Below, piece after piece: positions 12,101 through 22,551 of a DNA stretch of 64,000 bases. The stretch is from Lolium rigidum. Lineage: Eukaryota; Streptophyta; Magnoliopsida; Poales; Poaceae. The stretch is from contig NC_061514.1 in the NCBI RefSeq assembly GCF_022539505.1, forward strand, positions 324,057,090-324,121,089, in the 5' to 3' direction. The position numbers were made by a program, and so were the translations under genes. Within the stretch, counting starts at the first letter, position 1. Each line of letters starts with the position of its first letter. Under the pieces are notes generated by a model. The model was not told the origin of the DNA. It ran no database searches and worked only from the letters and a program-made list of their open reading frames with translations.

Positions 12101-12817
12101 TTTCACCCCTGAATCAATAAGTAAGGGGGTATGATCTGAATCCGCTCTAGTTAAAGCTCTAACCGTAACTAATGGAAATTTCTGTTCCCATGTTATCGAT
12201 GCTAGAACTCTATCTAGCTTCTCATAAGTAGGTATATCTCTCCTACTTGCCCAAGTATATTGTCTTCCTGTTAAAACAATTTCCCTCAAATTCAAATGCT
12301 CAATAATTGCATTAAAAACAAAGGGCCAACGCGCTTTGAAGTTAGCATTATTTTTTTCTTCTCTATTGCGAATAATGTTGAAATCACCCCCTACCAACAT
12401 AGGTAGTGTTTCGGATTCGCAAGTACGCACTAATTCCGACAAAAATTCTGCTTTGTGCACGTCTTGGGCAGCCCCATACACCGGCACCAGAATCCATTCA
12501 AACCCATCTCTCTTACATTTTATATGCAATTTAACACAAAAATCGCCAGTGCTTACTTTCAACACATTAAGAGTATCGGAATTTATTCCCACTAGAATAC
12601 CTCCCGAGCGACCGTGCGGTGGTAAACAAAACCAGGAGAAATTATAACCCACAGCTAATTGGTTCAGAAAAGGAATAGAGAAATTAGATCTTCCAGTCTC
12701 CAATAAGGCTATGAAGTCTAACTTATGTTCTCTAATCGCCTCTTTCACAAACAAATGTTTAGAAGTATCGCCAAAACCCCCTGAATTCCAACAAATTCCT
12801 TTTAAATTTTGCATCAT
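9137..12817 (-). pseudogene. LINE ORF2: endonuclease-reverse transcriptase, one in-frame stop
   Basis: One continuous frame of 1,227 codons from the ATG at 12817 to the stop at 9137, broken only by TGA at 10603-10601. The N-terminus is an apurinic-type endonuclease (GICWNSGGFGD, LLETG, GGDFNIIRN, DSDHTPL). The reverse transcriptase follows, with APGPDGFPAEFY, IDFEKAYDKVKW, GLRQGDPLSP and the catalytic LQYADDT. The C-terminus has the zinc-binding domain of plant L1 elements (WKVKIPLKIKIFMWFL, CVFCG, HLFIDCPLA). The stop lies just after INFHKSEIFCF, and the next codons (KAKEEEAQY) continue the family pattern, so a glycine codon GGA to TGA change is the simplest explanation. The start overlaps the end of ORF1 by about 60 bases in another frame. 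The truncated product would keep the catalytic core but lose the C-terminal domain. Confidence 0.9.
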
Positions 12818-15418
12818 GGAAATTGTTTCTTAATTCTTTTCCTAGTACTTTTACGAATATTGGTTGTATCATAGACTTTTCGCTGTCTATTTTTTTTTCC
12901 TTGACGACTGGTTTGAGATGTTCCAATTGATCATCAAAATCCAGAGGAATGTCATCATCCTCACATAAATCCTCACATAAGCTGGATACTTTTGACAATA
13001 CAAGAGTCTCCAACCCTTCCTCTCTATTTTCTCTCTCATTCTCATTCTTCTTTAGAATAGTTAAAATTCTGTCCTCTTCTATCATTTTAATCCCTCTAAT
13101 CGATTTATTAATTTCTGTTTGAGAAACTCCTAAAGACACACCTAACTTCTCAGCTCTCTTAACTATGTCCGCATCCGCAATATTAACAATGGAGTACTTT
13201 GAGGTTGCTACTTTACCTGAGTAAGAATCTTCATAAAGCTGCGCATTCATCATGGCCTTCTCCATTAGAGGCATATCCGCATCAGGTTGGCCACCCAACC
13301 TATTACTTGACCTCAACCCAGCCGAAGGCTTTGGAATACCCCCAAAAGCAATGACCTCCTCTGTAGAGATATAGTGTGTCTCAGTATCATCTTGAATCAA
13401 AGACAGTGAGCATGAAGGATATAAAGATGTAGCTGACTCACCATTCGGATGCAAGGATGAGGCAATCCCCATCGATCCATGAATACCTACACCCTGTACC
13501 TTCGTAACATTCACCATCGCAATACCCTTATTACCTTCAATACTAGACTTATGTGAACCTAAATCACATACATTTGTAACATTAGATACTTCAAAAAACT
13601 CAGAGTCTAAATTAGAAAAATCGGTGCAAACACAATCATAGGGTGTACCATTTGGTAAGGGCAACTCCATACCAGAAGCTACAGCACCAGCAGCCACAGA
13701 AGATCTCCCTGGAATCTCCCCTGATTGGCAATCATTGGCAGAAAGAGGAACATGATCCTCTGTCCTCTGAAACAGCTGGCCGGGTCCCTCCAAAGCAAAC
13801 TGACGGATCTTCTGTGGCGAAGGAAACGCAGCAGGCAACCCCGGCGTGGCCTTACGAGGCGCAGAAGATCCAGCCTCCTTGTGCACATTGCCGACCAAGG
13901 CGCCAGGCGACAGAGGTGGCAGCCCACTTGGTGTGCTCCCGCCAGCAGCCGACGGACACGCGGCAACAAACGGCTGGCCAGACGACCGCCGGACCCGCGT
14001 CGCTGTGCCGCACCCAGTCGGCGATCCCGACGTGTCACGCCGCGAATGGCTGCCATCGGCCTGTCTCGCCTGCTCGGTCAGGGAGCCCTGCGCAGAGAAG
14101 CTGTCCTGCCCAGTGACAGCCAAGCGCTGATCCCGAGGTCTGACTAGGGCCAATTCCGAGGCAGATCCTCCATGCATACAATCTGCATTAAAATCAGTGC
14201 AAAGCTTGTCAATTTCTGTCAAAAAAACAGGGTTACTATTGGGATTAAATGGTGTATGCAAATTGCTCATATTTGGGTCAACAGAACTACCTGAAGGAGA
14301 ATATTTGAGACTTATTGAACCAATTTGAATGGCCTTAAAATGCTCAATATGCTCTTGCATCCTATCTCCTCCATCAGCCCCCTTAGATTCAATAGACCCT
14401 TTGTTACTCGATAAATCCTCGGCCTCGTTTTTCTTAGGGTCCATGTCCATAGCATTGTCATCCCCATTATTCCCTTCACCATCTTTAGCATCACCACTAC
14501 CATCATTACCATTATTACCCTGAACCGTGTTATCCTCTTGGGCCCCCTGAGCATTCTCCACTTCAAATTTGAGTTTGAAAAAACCCCTCCTAATGAACAT
14601 ATCACTATCAGCAGGAATAAGTCTACTATCCAAACATCCAATTTTAATACGTAAAACTTTGTTCTTGCGAGTGTATGCCATATCCACATCCAATGTTTTC
14701 CCAAACAGAGTACCTACTCCCCATAGAGACAAATAATCTGTAATCACATCAGAAGGCAACCCTGAGACTCTGACCCAAACCTCTGGCAGCATATAAAGAG
14801 GATCCTCTAGAACTGACCAAACATCAAAAGAGAGGCAAGATTCCCTGTCTGTGCAAATGTAAGTACCAAAGTTCTTCAATCTCTGCACTTCCTGCTTGCT
14901 AGGCAATTTGACTCTAAAAATATTATCTTTGAGATGGAAAATCTCCCAATTAAATTTCTCATGGGGAACTATTTTTTTCATCTGTTCTATAATCTCTGGA
15001 ATAGTCATGGCATCCCCATCAACGGTCACCTTAGCTAATTTAGGATTTTCTACTTTGGCTTTAAAAGTTCCACAGGATAACTCAAAAAACATGAGGCCTT
15101 CATTAGCATAACCATGTAAAATCGCAGTGGGCTTAGGTGCATGTAAAAGATGACACGAAGCAGTGGTATGATTAACAGACTCACATAGATCACAAAAGGG
15201 TGTAGGACAATCATCTATAAAGTGTCCTGGCTGTTTGCACCTGAAACAACCTGACTTTTCTTCTTTCTTCTTCTTGGAAGGGCCCGGCCCCTCAACCTCC
15301 TTTCCCTTTGTTGCAACAACCTGGGGAACAGCCCCCTCCTGCGGTGCAACCACCGTTTGCTGCTGACCAACAATGGGCGCCGCAACCGGCACCACCTCCT
15401 CACGGTTAGCAGACACAT
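12759..15418 (-). CDS. LINE ORF1, downstream part (zinc-knuckle nucleocapsid-like protein)
   Basis: An open frame of about 885 codons. Near its start are two CCHC zinc knuckles (CFRCKQPGHFIDDC and CDLCESVNHTTASC), which bind nucleic acid. A domain of the kind found in plant LINE gag proteins follows (WSVLEDPLYMLPEVWVRVSGLP). The remainder is low-complexity, Ser/Gly/Asp-rich sequence. There is no good ATG at the head of the frame: the only in-frame initiator near it is GTG (15416), and the ATG at 15418 is in another frame. It therefore looks like the continuation of the upstream ORF1 frame (15406-16746) after a one-base shift near 15420. Its role is to coat the LINE RNA. Confidence 0.75.
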
Positions 15419-16746
15419 TCTAACGGTGTAGCTTGCACCTGAGCCATACCAGCAGCCTCTGGCACCTTCTGCGCCGCAGTCACTGCTGCTACCACCGCTT
15501 GCACTGTTTGTTGAAGTAAGTCTGCATCAAAACCACCACGCGCCACTCCACCATGTGAAGTAGCACGGTTCTGGTAACCCCCGCGAACAGCATTGTTGTT
15601 GTTGTTCCATCTCTGATTTGCACCAAAGCCATACCTAGGTCCCCTTTGATAATTGCTAGGACCGGCCTCCCAATTCTCTTCCTGAAAACCATGTCCACCG
15701 GCCCTGCCAGCCGCTCCACCAGCATCACCACGCCCAAAGTTACGACCATGGGGATTCATGCCAGCAGCCTGGCCCGCCCGGCCTCCACCAAAGCCATAAC
15801 CAGGTCCAGCGCCATAGCCTCCCCGTCCTCGCAATCCATGGCGTCCGCGCGCAGCGAAGGCGCCGCGCCCCGCACCATCTCCGCGCGGTTGAAATCCACC
15901 CCGGCCGTGATTGAAAGATCCACGACCTGGGTTGAAATTCTGGCCGCCATCACCGCTCATCTCGGAAGGAACGGAATGTCGCAAAGCCGCCGGCGCCCCA
16001 GCCTCCAGACGCTTCCACGTAAACCCTAAGAATTTGTGAAAGGGGCGTCCAGCGACGACTCCCCCCACCTCAACCCGTTGATAGCGTGATTCGGTGCGTG
16101 AGTGTCTCCTGGCAGCCTGTAGGGCACGATGCACAATTGGCAGTGGGCCCCGACGAACCCCCTGCACTCTGTCATCGGCCCATGGTTTATGCTGGCCCGA
16201 GCAATCAGATTTTGAATTCTGCGAAATTAAAGGAACCTGCCTTTTCTTGCCGATCGCCGGCAGCCAACGCCGCCGGTGAACGACGCTCCATCCGTGCAAG
16301 CTTTCATCATGGAAAACAGACGGCTCCAACACCGGCAGAACTTTGACCTTTGAGGTCGATTTGCCCAACGGCCGAGAAGAAGGAGAAGCCATACCTTCGT
16401 TGAGTTCGATCACCGCCGTAGCCGCAAGCCGCTGCGCCTGCTGCCTCTGTATCCTCTTCAGCGCCCGCCTTGCTAGCGACGTCGAGCTCTCAGCCAGATC
16501 CCTTCCACTCGCCGGCGGTGGAGAATGGCATCCATATCGCATGGAAGTCCAGTCCCGCTCCGGCGTCTCTTCCTCCCGGCCATCTTCCTCCTCATCCGAT
16601 TCCTGAAGCACCCAGAAACGGCCTCCCGGCAGGCCCTCCGGCGGCGTGCTCTCTCCTACCCCCGCTGCGGCGGTTACCGGCGACGAGAACGGACGTACGT
16701 CGGAACAGACGCCGTTCGCCCCGCCAGACGCCAGCCCAACGGTCAT
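15406..16746 (-). CDS. LINE ORF1, upstream part (Gly/Arg-rich)
   Basis: The first ATG inside the element in this frame is at 16746; the frame closes with TAA at 15406. The C-terminal third is a Gly/Arg-rich RNA-binding-like segment (NPGRGSFNHGRGGFQPRG and similar), followed by a short helix (LLQQTVQAVVAAVTAAQK). The N-terminal part is Ser/Pro/Arg-rich without a recognised domain. It overlaps the zinc-knuckle frame by about 11 bases. Whether the two halves are joined by a programmed frameshift or were split by an indel cannot be told from one copy. Several internal ATGs, such as MASPSSRP and MSGDGGQNF, are alternative starts. Confidence 0.65.
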   Translation of the reverse strand: MTVGLASGGANGVCSDVRPFSSPVTAAAGVGESTPPEGLPGGRFWVLQESDEEEDGREEETPERDWTSMRYGCHSPPPASGRDLAESSTSLARRALKRIQRQQAQRLAATAVIELNEGMASPSSRPLGKSTSKVKVLPVLEPSVFHDESLHGWSVVHRRRWLPAIGKKRQVPLISQNSKSDCSGQHKPWADDRVQGVRRGPLPIVHRALQAARRHSRTESRYQRVEVGGVVAGRPFHKFLGFTWKRLEAGAPAALRHSVPSEMSGDGGQNFNPGRGSFNHGRGGFQPRGDGAGRGAFAARGRHGLRGRGGYGAGPGYGFGGGRAGQAAGMNPHGRNFGRGDAGGAAGRAGGHGFQEENWEAGPSNYQRGPRYGFGANQRWNNNNNAVRGGYQNRATSHGGVARGGFDADLLQQTVQAVVAAVTAAQKVPEAAGMAQVQATPLECVC

Positions 16747-16799
16747 CTCCGCGATTCCTGACACCTCTGGTCTCTCCTTCCTGTAAGAGCACTTTGACC

Positions 16800-16814
16800 A
16801 CCTCTTTGGTGTCT
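16800..16814. repeat. Target-site duplication of the LINE, 5' side
   Basis: ACCTCTTTGGTGTCT, an exact copy of 8957-8971. It fixes the 5' boundary of the LINE at 16799. Confidence 0.85.
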
Positions 16815-17180
16815 GGAAGCAAAGATCAGTCAACCGCTGGCTGGTTCTTTGCTTCTATACGAAAAAGAATCAGTATGCATGAGATGATTATGCAGGTACT
16901 CGCAGGAACTGTTCCGCTAAAATGTCACATTCACGATGCAGCGTAGCTCAGCGCTAGTGTAAAAACCACTGTCCAGTGGATCAAATGACCCAATTATTAG
17001 ACACCCCAACCACATATATCAAGTAGAAGCCCAGATCGACAAGTACTACGAGCACCCGCCCACGCAATTTAGCCTATTTCGTGGACAGGCACCAGTATCA
17101 ATTGATGATTCAGTGGAGCGTCCGAAGTTTCAACAATGGCGACTAACTAATGGAAATTGCACCTACACGTAGCATACATA
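16815..17180. other. Intergenic DNA between the LINE and the CACTA element
   Basis: No gene or repeat was recognised. A tRNA A-box-like word (TAGCTCAGCGCTAG, about 16945) is present without a matching B box. Confidence 0.4.
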
Positions 17181-17552
17181 CGCTAGTAGAGAACCCCCTT
17201 TAGTACCGGTTTTAAAGGGCCTTTAGTACCGATTTTGGAACCCAGGACTAATTATTCTGAGTACTTAAAGCGTCTCCCACTCTTGAGCACTCGGCTTCAT
17301 ACGAACCAGTACTAAAGCGCGCTCCACGTGGGCACGGAGGAACCCGTGGGGCTGGAGACCTTTGGTACCGGTTCGTGTGTTACGAACCGGTATTAAAGCC
17401 TATTTTGTTTAATTTTTTTATCCATTTTTTCCAATTATTTTTCACACCCTTTTTTTTCACTCCCTTTTTTTTATTTTTTTCTCAGAATTACTAGTATTTC
17501 CATTAGTCTCTAACTACACTTAATCTCTAGTCAAATTACTTACCCGTGGTCA

Positions 17553-17610
17553 AACTTCCCGGTCGGTCACCCATCCTCACACTACTCCCGCACTAGCACG
17601 CTTAACTTTC
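17553..17610 (-). other. 5S rRNA-derived block inside the CACTA element
   Basis: Read on the minus strand the text is AAGTTAAGCGTGCTAGTG, then GGATGGGTGACCGACC and GGGAAGT, following the 3' two-thirds of plant 5S rRNA including its internal promoter. It matches the block at 5694-5750 and lies at the same place relative to the CACTA subterminal repeats. Confidence 0.65.
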
Positions 17611-18114
17611 AAGTTCCATCCCATTCCACTTCCAAGTGCTTCGCGCGCATGTATGTGATAGTAGTATCATATCAATCCTATTAACATGTTGGTCGATGTC
17701 ACACTTTTTATCATTTAAATTCCAAATAATTCTTTTAATAAACAAAAGTAATGATGTAATAATAATGTTGAATAAATAAATAAAATTAACTTTTTAAATT
17801 TTTATTATATTAATTATTTTTTAAAATTTTAATATTTTTTGCAAAACCTAAAACTTGAAAAATTGAAAATCTTATAATTTGATAAAAGTAATAGTAATAT
17901 GTTAGGACTCAAAAAATCTTATAATTATTATTTTAATTTTAAAAAAATTAAAAATATATAAATTTCTAAATTTCTGGAAAAAAAAACTAAAATCATCCTG
18001 CTTTCGTATTTTCATTTTATTTTTTTGAATTTTCTATCATTTTCATTTGTATTTTACAGAGCAAAAAAAGGCGATCCACGGGGGGAGGGGGGTGGAGGTG
18101 CGTGGGAAGCCGAA

Positions 18115-18400
18115 AACCTTAGTACCGGTTCGTGACACGAACCTGGTACTAAGGTCTACCTTTTAGTACCGGTTCGTGTCACAAACCGGTACTAAGAGGT
18201 CTACTCTTTAGTACCGGTTCGTGTCACAAACCGGTACTAAAGGTTTTTCAGCTGACGCTAACCCTTTAGTACCGGTTCGTGTCACGAACCGGTACTAAAG
18301 GTCCATACGAACCGATACTAAAGGCTTGGGCAATACAACCGGTACTAATGCCCACTTTAGTACCGGTTCGTAAGGGATCCGGTATTTATGGCTTAGATGG
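18115..18400. repeat. Palindromic subterminal repeat array of the CACTA element
   Basis: At least four near-identical palindromes are built from TAGTACCGGTTCGTG and CACGAACCGGTACTA, spaced about 40-60 bp. Such subterminal repeats are the presumed transposase binding sites of CACTA elements, and each can fold into a perfect hairpin. Confidence 0.75.
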
Positions 18401-18510
18401 ATGAGAGGTTTTCTACTAGTGATAGATCTACAGGTAGTCAAGTTCACCATTCACCAACGTCTCTTGTAGTAACAGATCAGAGTTCCGTAGTGATGGATCG
18501 ATTTATATTA

Positions 18511-18583
18511 CTCCCTCAATTTTATGAAACTTGTCTGGACTTTATCTAAATTTAAATGTGCAAGTTTCATGGGATGGAGGGAG
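18511..18583. mobile_element. Short Stowaway MITE
   Basis: It begins CTCCCTCAATTTTATGAAAC and ends GTTTCAT..GGATGGAGGGAG, an imperfect inverted pair flanked by TA at 18509-18510 and 18584-18585. At 73 bp it is a very short member of this class. Confidence 0.75.
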
Positions 18584-18585
18584 TA

Positions 18586-19779
18586 GATTTTGCGAAAAAT
18601 AAAAAGAGGAGAGACCTGCAAAAAAGGACACTTGGCGCCAAGCATGCTCGATCCAGTATACGTGTCCCGGTCAAAAGTCGCTGCTCGCCGGAGCTTCCTA
18701 GCTGGTCCTCATCCTACGATGGAAGGAAAGACGCAGCAATGGGTGGCGACTAGGACGTGCCACCTGCTTACCCCTTCCACGTCCGATCGCGTAAGCTATT
18801 ATCTTCTCTCGTCTTAATCTGTTTTTGACCAGGTTCACTTCACATGATTGGAGATATTTTTTCATGCACAAGAACATTCTCTGTTCTCGGGATGTGTTTG
18901 CTTATACAAGCCGGTGTGGAGACGAGACTCGCCCGGCCGGGATGTGGGACACACAGCCGACGTACATGGTCCAACTCGGATCGGATTGGGTGACCCGTCA
19001 GCCTATCTGGTTAGGGGGATGGAGCAACAGATAGCTTGGGGGCATGTCGACAACGGCCATCTAACTCCACGCGTGTACTTTTCTGGGCGTGGAACAAACA
19101 AACGCTCATTTGATCTCAATCTGCCCAACAACCGCGGCACTGATGATCTGCTCCCTTCAAATATTCCAACGACATATGGTAGTTTACATAATGGGAATCT
19201 TACCACAACATGGGATGGGAGGTACATAGTTAGTTATACATTTTTGATAATCTTAGCCGGCCGAGAATTAAAGTCATCGTGATTCGTGTGTTATATGAGT
19301 TATAAGTGAAGTTCGAAATGAGATTTTTAGTAGCAATTAAGGTTGCAACTGAGATCTTTTAGTTGCAAATAGAGTTGTAGTTGTATTCAGTTGGTTTTAA
19401 CCCTTGTACTCGTCGTACTCGTCTGTGTACGCTTTATTAACTTAAAGCAGAGCTCTGCTCGAGCCTTCCTCCTAAAACCAGAATTGCAACCCAGAAAAAA
19501 ATGGTTCACACAGTATAATACAAAATCATAAGAATGACATCACTCGACTACCGAAGTTTTCGGCATGCCCATCAAATCGGTTTTTTTTAGAAACTAATTA
19601 CCAAACAGTTGCTCGTCAATTGGAGCGGGAGATGGAATAGTGTGAGCGTAACAAAGAGGTTGACTAGTGTGTAGTGATGCGATGAATCTTCGCAGAAGTT
19701 AGCTGAATTAGTTGGGAGAGTGAACCCATCCCCTCCCCTTTTATTTTCAGTGTTGGCCGGGCTTACATAGTTGAGACGC
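18586..19779. other. Intergenic DNA, no gene recognised
   Basis: Mixed-composition sequence between a MITE and the Athila-like element. The longest open frame (18848-19282, plus) has no recognisable domain and is not convincing as a gene. Confidence 0.5.
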
Positions 19780-21373
19780 TGATACGTCTCCGACGTATCG
19801 ATAATTTCTTATGTTCCATGCTACATTATTGATGATATCTACATGTTTTATACACATTATATGTCGTATTTACGCATTTTCCGGCACTAACCTATTAACA
19901 AGATGCCGAAGAGCCGCTTGTTGTTTTCTCGCTGTTTTTGGTTTCAGAAATCCTAGTAAGGAAATATTCTCGGAATTGGACGAAATCAACGCCTGTGGTC
20001 CTATTTTTGCATGAAGCTTCCAGAAGACCGAGGGGGAAAGGAAGTGGGGCCACGAGGCGCCGCCACACTAGGGCGGCGCGGCCTGGCCTTGGCCCGCGCC
20101 GGCCTGGTGTGTGGGGCCCTCGTGTGGCCCCCCGCGTTGCCCTTCCGCCTACTTAAAGTCTTCGTCGCGAAACCCTATGTACCGAGAGCCACGATACGGA
20201 AAACCTTCCAGAGACGCCGCCGCCGCCAATCCCATCTCGGGGGATTCAGGAGATCGCCTCCGGCACCCTGCCGGAGAGGGGAATCATCTCCCGGAGGATT
20301 CTTCATCGCCATGATCGCCTCCGGAGTGATGAGTGAGTAGTTCACCCCTGGACTATGGGTCCATAGCAGTAGCTAGAAGGTCGTCTTCTCCTTATGTGCT
20401 TCATTGTTGGATCTTGTGAGCTGCCTAACATGATCAAGATCATCTATCTGTAATACTATATGTTGTGTTTGTCGGGATCCGATGGATAGAGAATACTATG
20501 TTATGGTGATTATCAATCTATTACCTATGTGTTGTTTATGATCTTGCATGCTCTCCGTTATTAGTAGAGGCTCTGGCCAAGTTTTTGCTCTTAACTCCAA
20601 GAGGGAGTATTTATGCTCGATAGTGGGGTCATGCCTCCATTAAATCTGGGACAGTGACAGAAAGTTCTAAGGTTGTGGATGTGGTGTTGCCACTAGGGAT
20701 AAAACATTGATGCTATGTCTAAGGATGTAGTTGTGATTACATTACGCACCATACTTAATGCAATTGTCTCGTTTCTTGCAACTTAATACTGGAAGGGGTT
20801 CGGATGATAACCTGAAGGTGGACCTTTTAGGCATAGATGCATGCTGGATAGCGATCTATGTACTTTGTCGTAATGCCCAATTAAATCTCACTATATTTAT
20901 CATATCATGTATATGCATCGTTATGCCCTTTTCTATTTGTCAATTGCCCGACTGTAATTTGTTCACCCAACATGCTTTAATCTTATGGGAGAGACACCTC
21001 TAGTGAACTGTGGACCCCGGTCCTATTCTTTACATCGCATACAATCTACTGCAATACTTGTTCTTTACTTTTCTTTGCAAACAATCATCTTCCACACAAT
21101 ACGGTTAATCCTTTGTTACAGCAAGCCGGTGAGATTGACAACTCACTGTTTCGTTGGGGCAAAGTACTTTGGTTGTGTTGTGCAGGTTCCACGTTGGCGC
21201 CGGAATCCCTGGTGTTGCGCCGCATCACATTTCGCCACCATCAACCTTCAACGTACTTCTTGACTCCTACTGGTCCGATTAAACCTTGGTTTCTTACTCG
21301 AGGGAAACTTTCTATCGTGCGCATCACACCTTCCTCTTGGGGTTCCCAACGGACGTGTCAACTACACGCATCA
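19780..21373 (+). repeat. 5' LTR of the Athila-like element
   Basis: It begins TGATACGTCTCC and ends CTACACGCATCA. It is alignable over its length to 25139-26731. It contains a GC-rich tract (GGGCGGCGCGGCCTGGCC) around 20074 and no ORF of note. Confidence 0.88.
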
Positions 21374-21475
21374 AGCAAATTTCGCCGTTGCGGGACCGAA
21401 GAAAAGTTACACCCGAGATTCTAACCCCACGTCAACTCACGCCGCAATAAATTTCGGCGCCGTTGCCGGGAGATC
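21374..21475 (+). promoter_or_regulatory. Primer-binding region, apparently duplicated
   Basis: Directly after the LTR is AGCAAATTTCGCCGTTGCGGG, a damaged version of the Athila primer site. About 80 bases on is a better copy, ATTTCGGCGCCGTTGCCGGG (21451-21470), of the type complementary to the 3' end of a plant tRNA (tRNA-Asp in this lineage). Confidence 0.55.
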
Positions 21476-21678
21476 AAGACACGCTGCAAGGGGAGTCTCC
21501 ACTTCCCAATCTCTTTACTTTGTTTTTGTCTTGCTTTATTTTATTTACTACTTTGTTTGCTGCACCTAAACAAAACACAAAAAAATTAGTTGCTAGTTTT
21601 ACTTTATTTACTGTCTTGCTCTCTATATCAAAAACACAAAAAAATTAGTTACTTGCATTTAGTTGACTTTTTGTTATC

Positions 21679-22551
21679 ATGTCTAGCTCTGTACTTGTTA
21701 CTTCTTCACCTGAGAAATTAGTTTTTACTTTTAAACAAGGGGATGAGGAAAGTTTTAAAGATGCTTGGTCGAGAATTTTTACTTCTTATCGTAAAGTTGA
21801 ACCTCAAATGACGCTAAGTTTGCTCCTTAGTAATTTTCATTTTGGTCTTATGATTCGCTATAGATATGCCTTGGATGCTGTAGTGGGAGGAGATTTCCTT
21901 CATTGCAATGGGGATCAAGCTTTTAACGCCATAAAGAAGTTGGTTGCATCACATGATTCAGCTAATAACTTTGATTCAGCCCTTATTAGCATTTATAATA
22001 GATTAAACACTCTTGAGACAAGTGCATCTTGCTTGAATGAAAACTATAGATATGTTCGTAACCGTCTTGATCAAGTTTTAGTGAACTCTGAACCTTCATT
22101 ATGGGATCCTACTGTTAAAATTGTTATCGGGGACCAAACTCTTCATGCCAATTGTGATATTATGTCTGAATTTTGCTTAATGCCTAAGAGTATTCATGAA
22201 TCTTTGCAACTTTAGGGATTCGTTGAAGGGGGAGAAGGAATAACTCTTATTGATAACTCTGTTATAATTCCTAAAGGAATAGCTGCGGGTGTGCATACAA
22301 TCATTCTTGGTAGAACAATATCCATTGATTATCTTGTTATTGAATGTGCAGGAACAGGACAAATCACACTCGGAAGATCCCTGCTGAAACTATTGGGGGC
22401 AGTCATAGATATGGGAGAAGGCACCCTAAAGTTCACCTCTACACCTGGGGGTAGACATGTATTCCCTAAACCAAAGAGTAAGAAAAAGAACAAGAAAGGT
22501 AAGGGTAAGGCCCAAGGTAATGTTGATGCCTCATCTCTTGATAATACTTGA
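21679..22551 (+). pseudogene. Gag/protease-like remnant ORF of the Athila-like element, one in-frame stop
   Basis: One frame of 291 codons interrupted by TAG at 22213-22215. The N-terminal half has a gag-like segment (FKQGDEESFKDAWSRIF; RIF is the usual motif neighbourhood in plant gag). After CLMPKSIHESLQL the frame follows the pattern of Athila retropepsin-like domains (VIIPKGIAAGVH, ITLGRSLLKLLGAVIDM) but lacks a recognisable catalytic DTG/DSG. It ends in a Lys-rich tail (KSKKKNKKGKGKAQG). About 80 kDa of normal gag plus all of pol are absent, so the element can only move in trans. The stop codon may be recent because the frame is otherwise intact. Confidence 0.7.

Larger units (their letters stand above)
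8972..16799 (-). mobile_element. Full-length L1-type LINE
   Basis: A 7.8-kb non-LTR retrotransposon read leftwards. Its 3' end is the poly(A) tail, seen as poly(T) at 8971-8988, and its 5' end abuts 16799. Both ends are bordered by the same 15-bp word ACCTCTTTGGTGTCT, which is the mark of target-primed reverse transcription. ORF1 (RNA-binding, two zinc knuckles) and ORF2 (endonuclease, reverse transcriptase, C-terminal zinc finger) are both present. The perfect target duplication and the small number of lesions (one frame change in ORF1, one stop in ORF2) suggest a young insertion. Confidence 0.9.
17181..18421. mobile_element. Non-autonomous CACTA transposon with ATA target duplication
   Basis: The left end CGCTAGTAGAGAACCCC and the right end GGTTTTCTACTAGTG are inverted copies of the CACTA-type terminus (consensus CACTAGTAGAAAA). 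The trinucleotide ATA flanks both ends (17178-17180 and 18422-18424), the 3-bp duplication expected of CACTA transposons. Subterminal repeats of TTTAGTACCGGTTCG are dense at both ends. There is no transposase, the middle is AT-rich, and a 5S-derived block sits at 17553-17610. At 1,241 bp it depends on an autonomous partner. Confidence 0.85.

Noticed and set aside
13643..14147. Plus-strand ORFs inside the LINE
   Set aside because: Antisense shadows of the low-complexity part of LINE ORF1, which is the supported frame.
16936..16980. tRNA-like A box (TAGCTCAGCGCTAG)
   Set aside because: No B box (GGTTCGAATCC-type) at the expected distance and no acceptor stem, so neither a tRNA nor a tRNA-derived SINE is supported.
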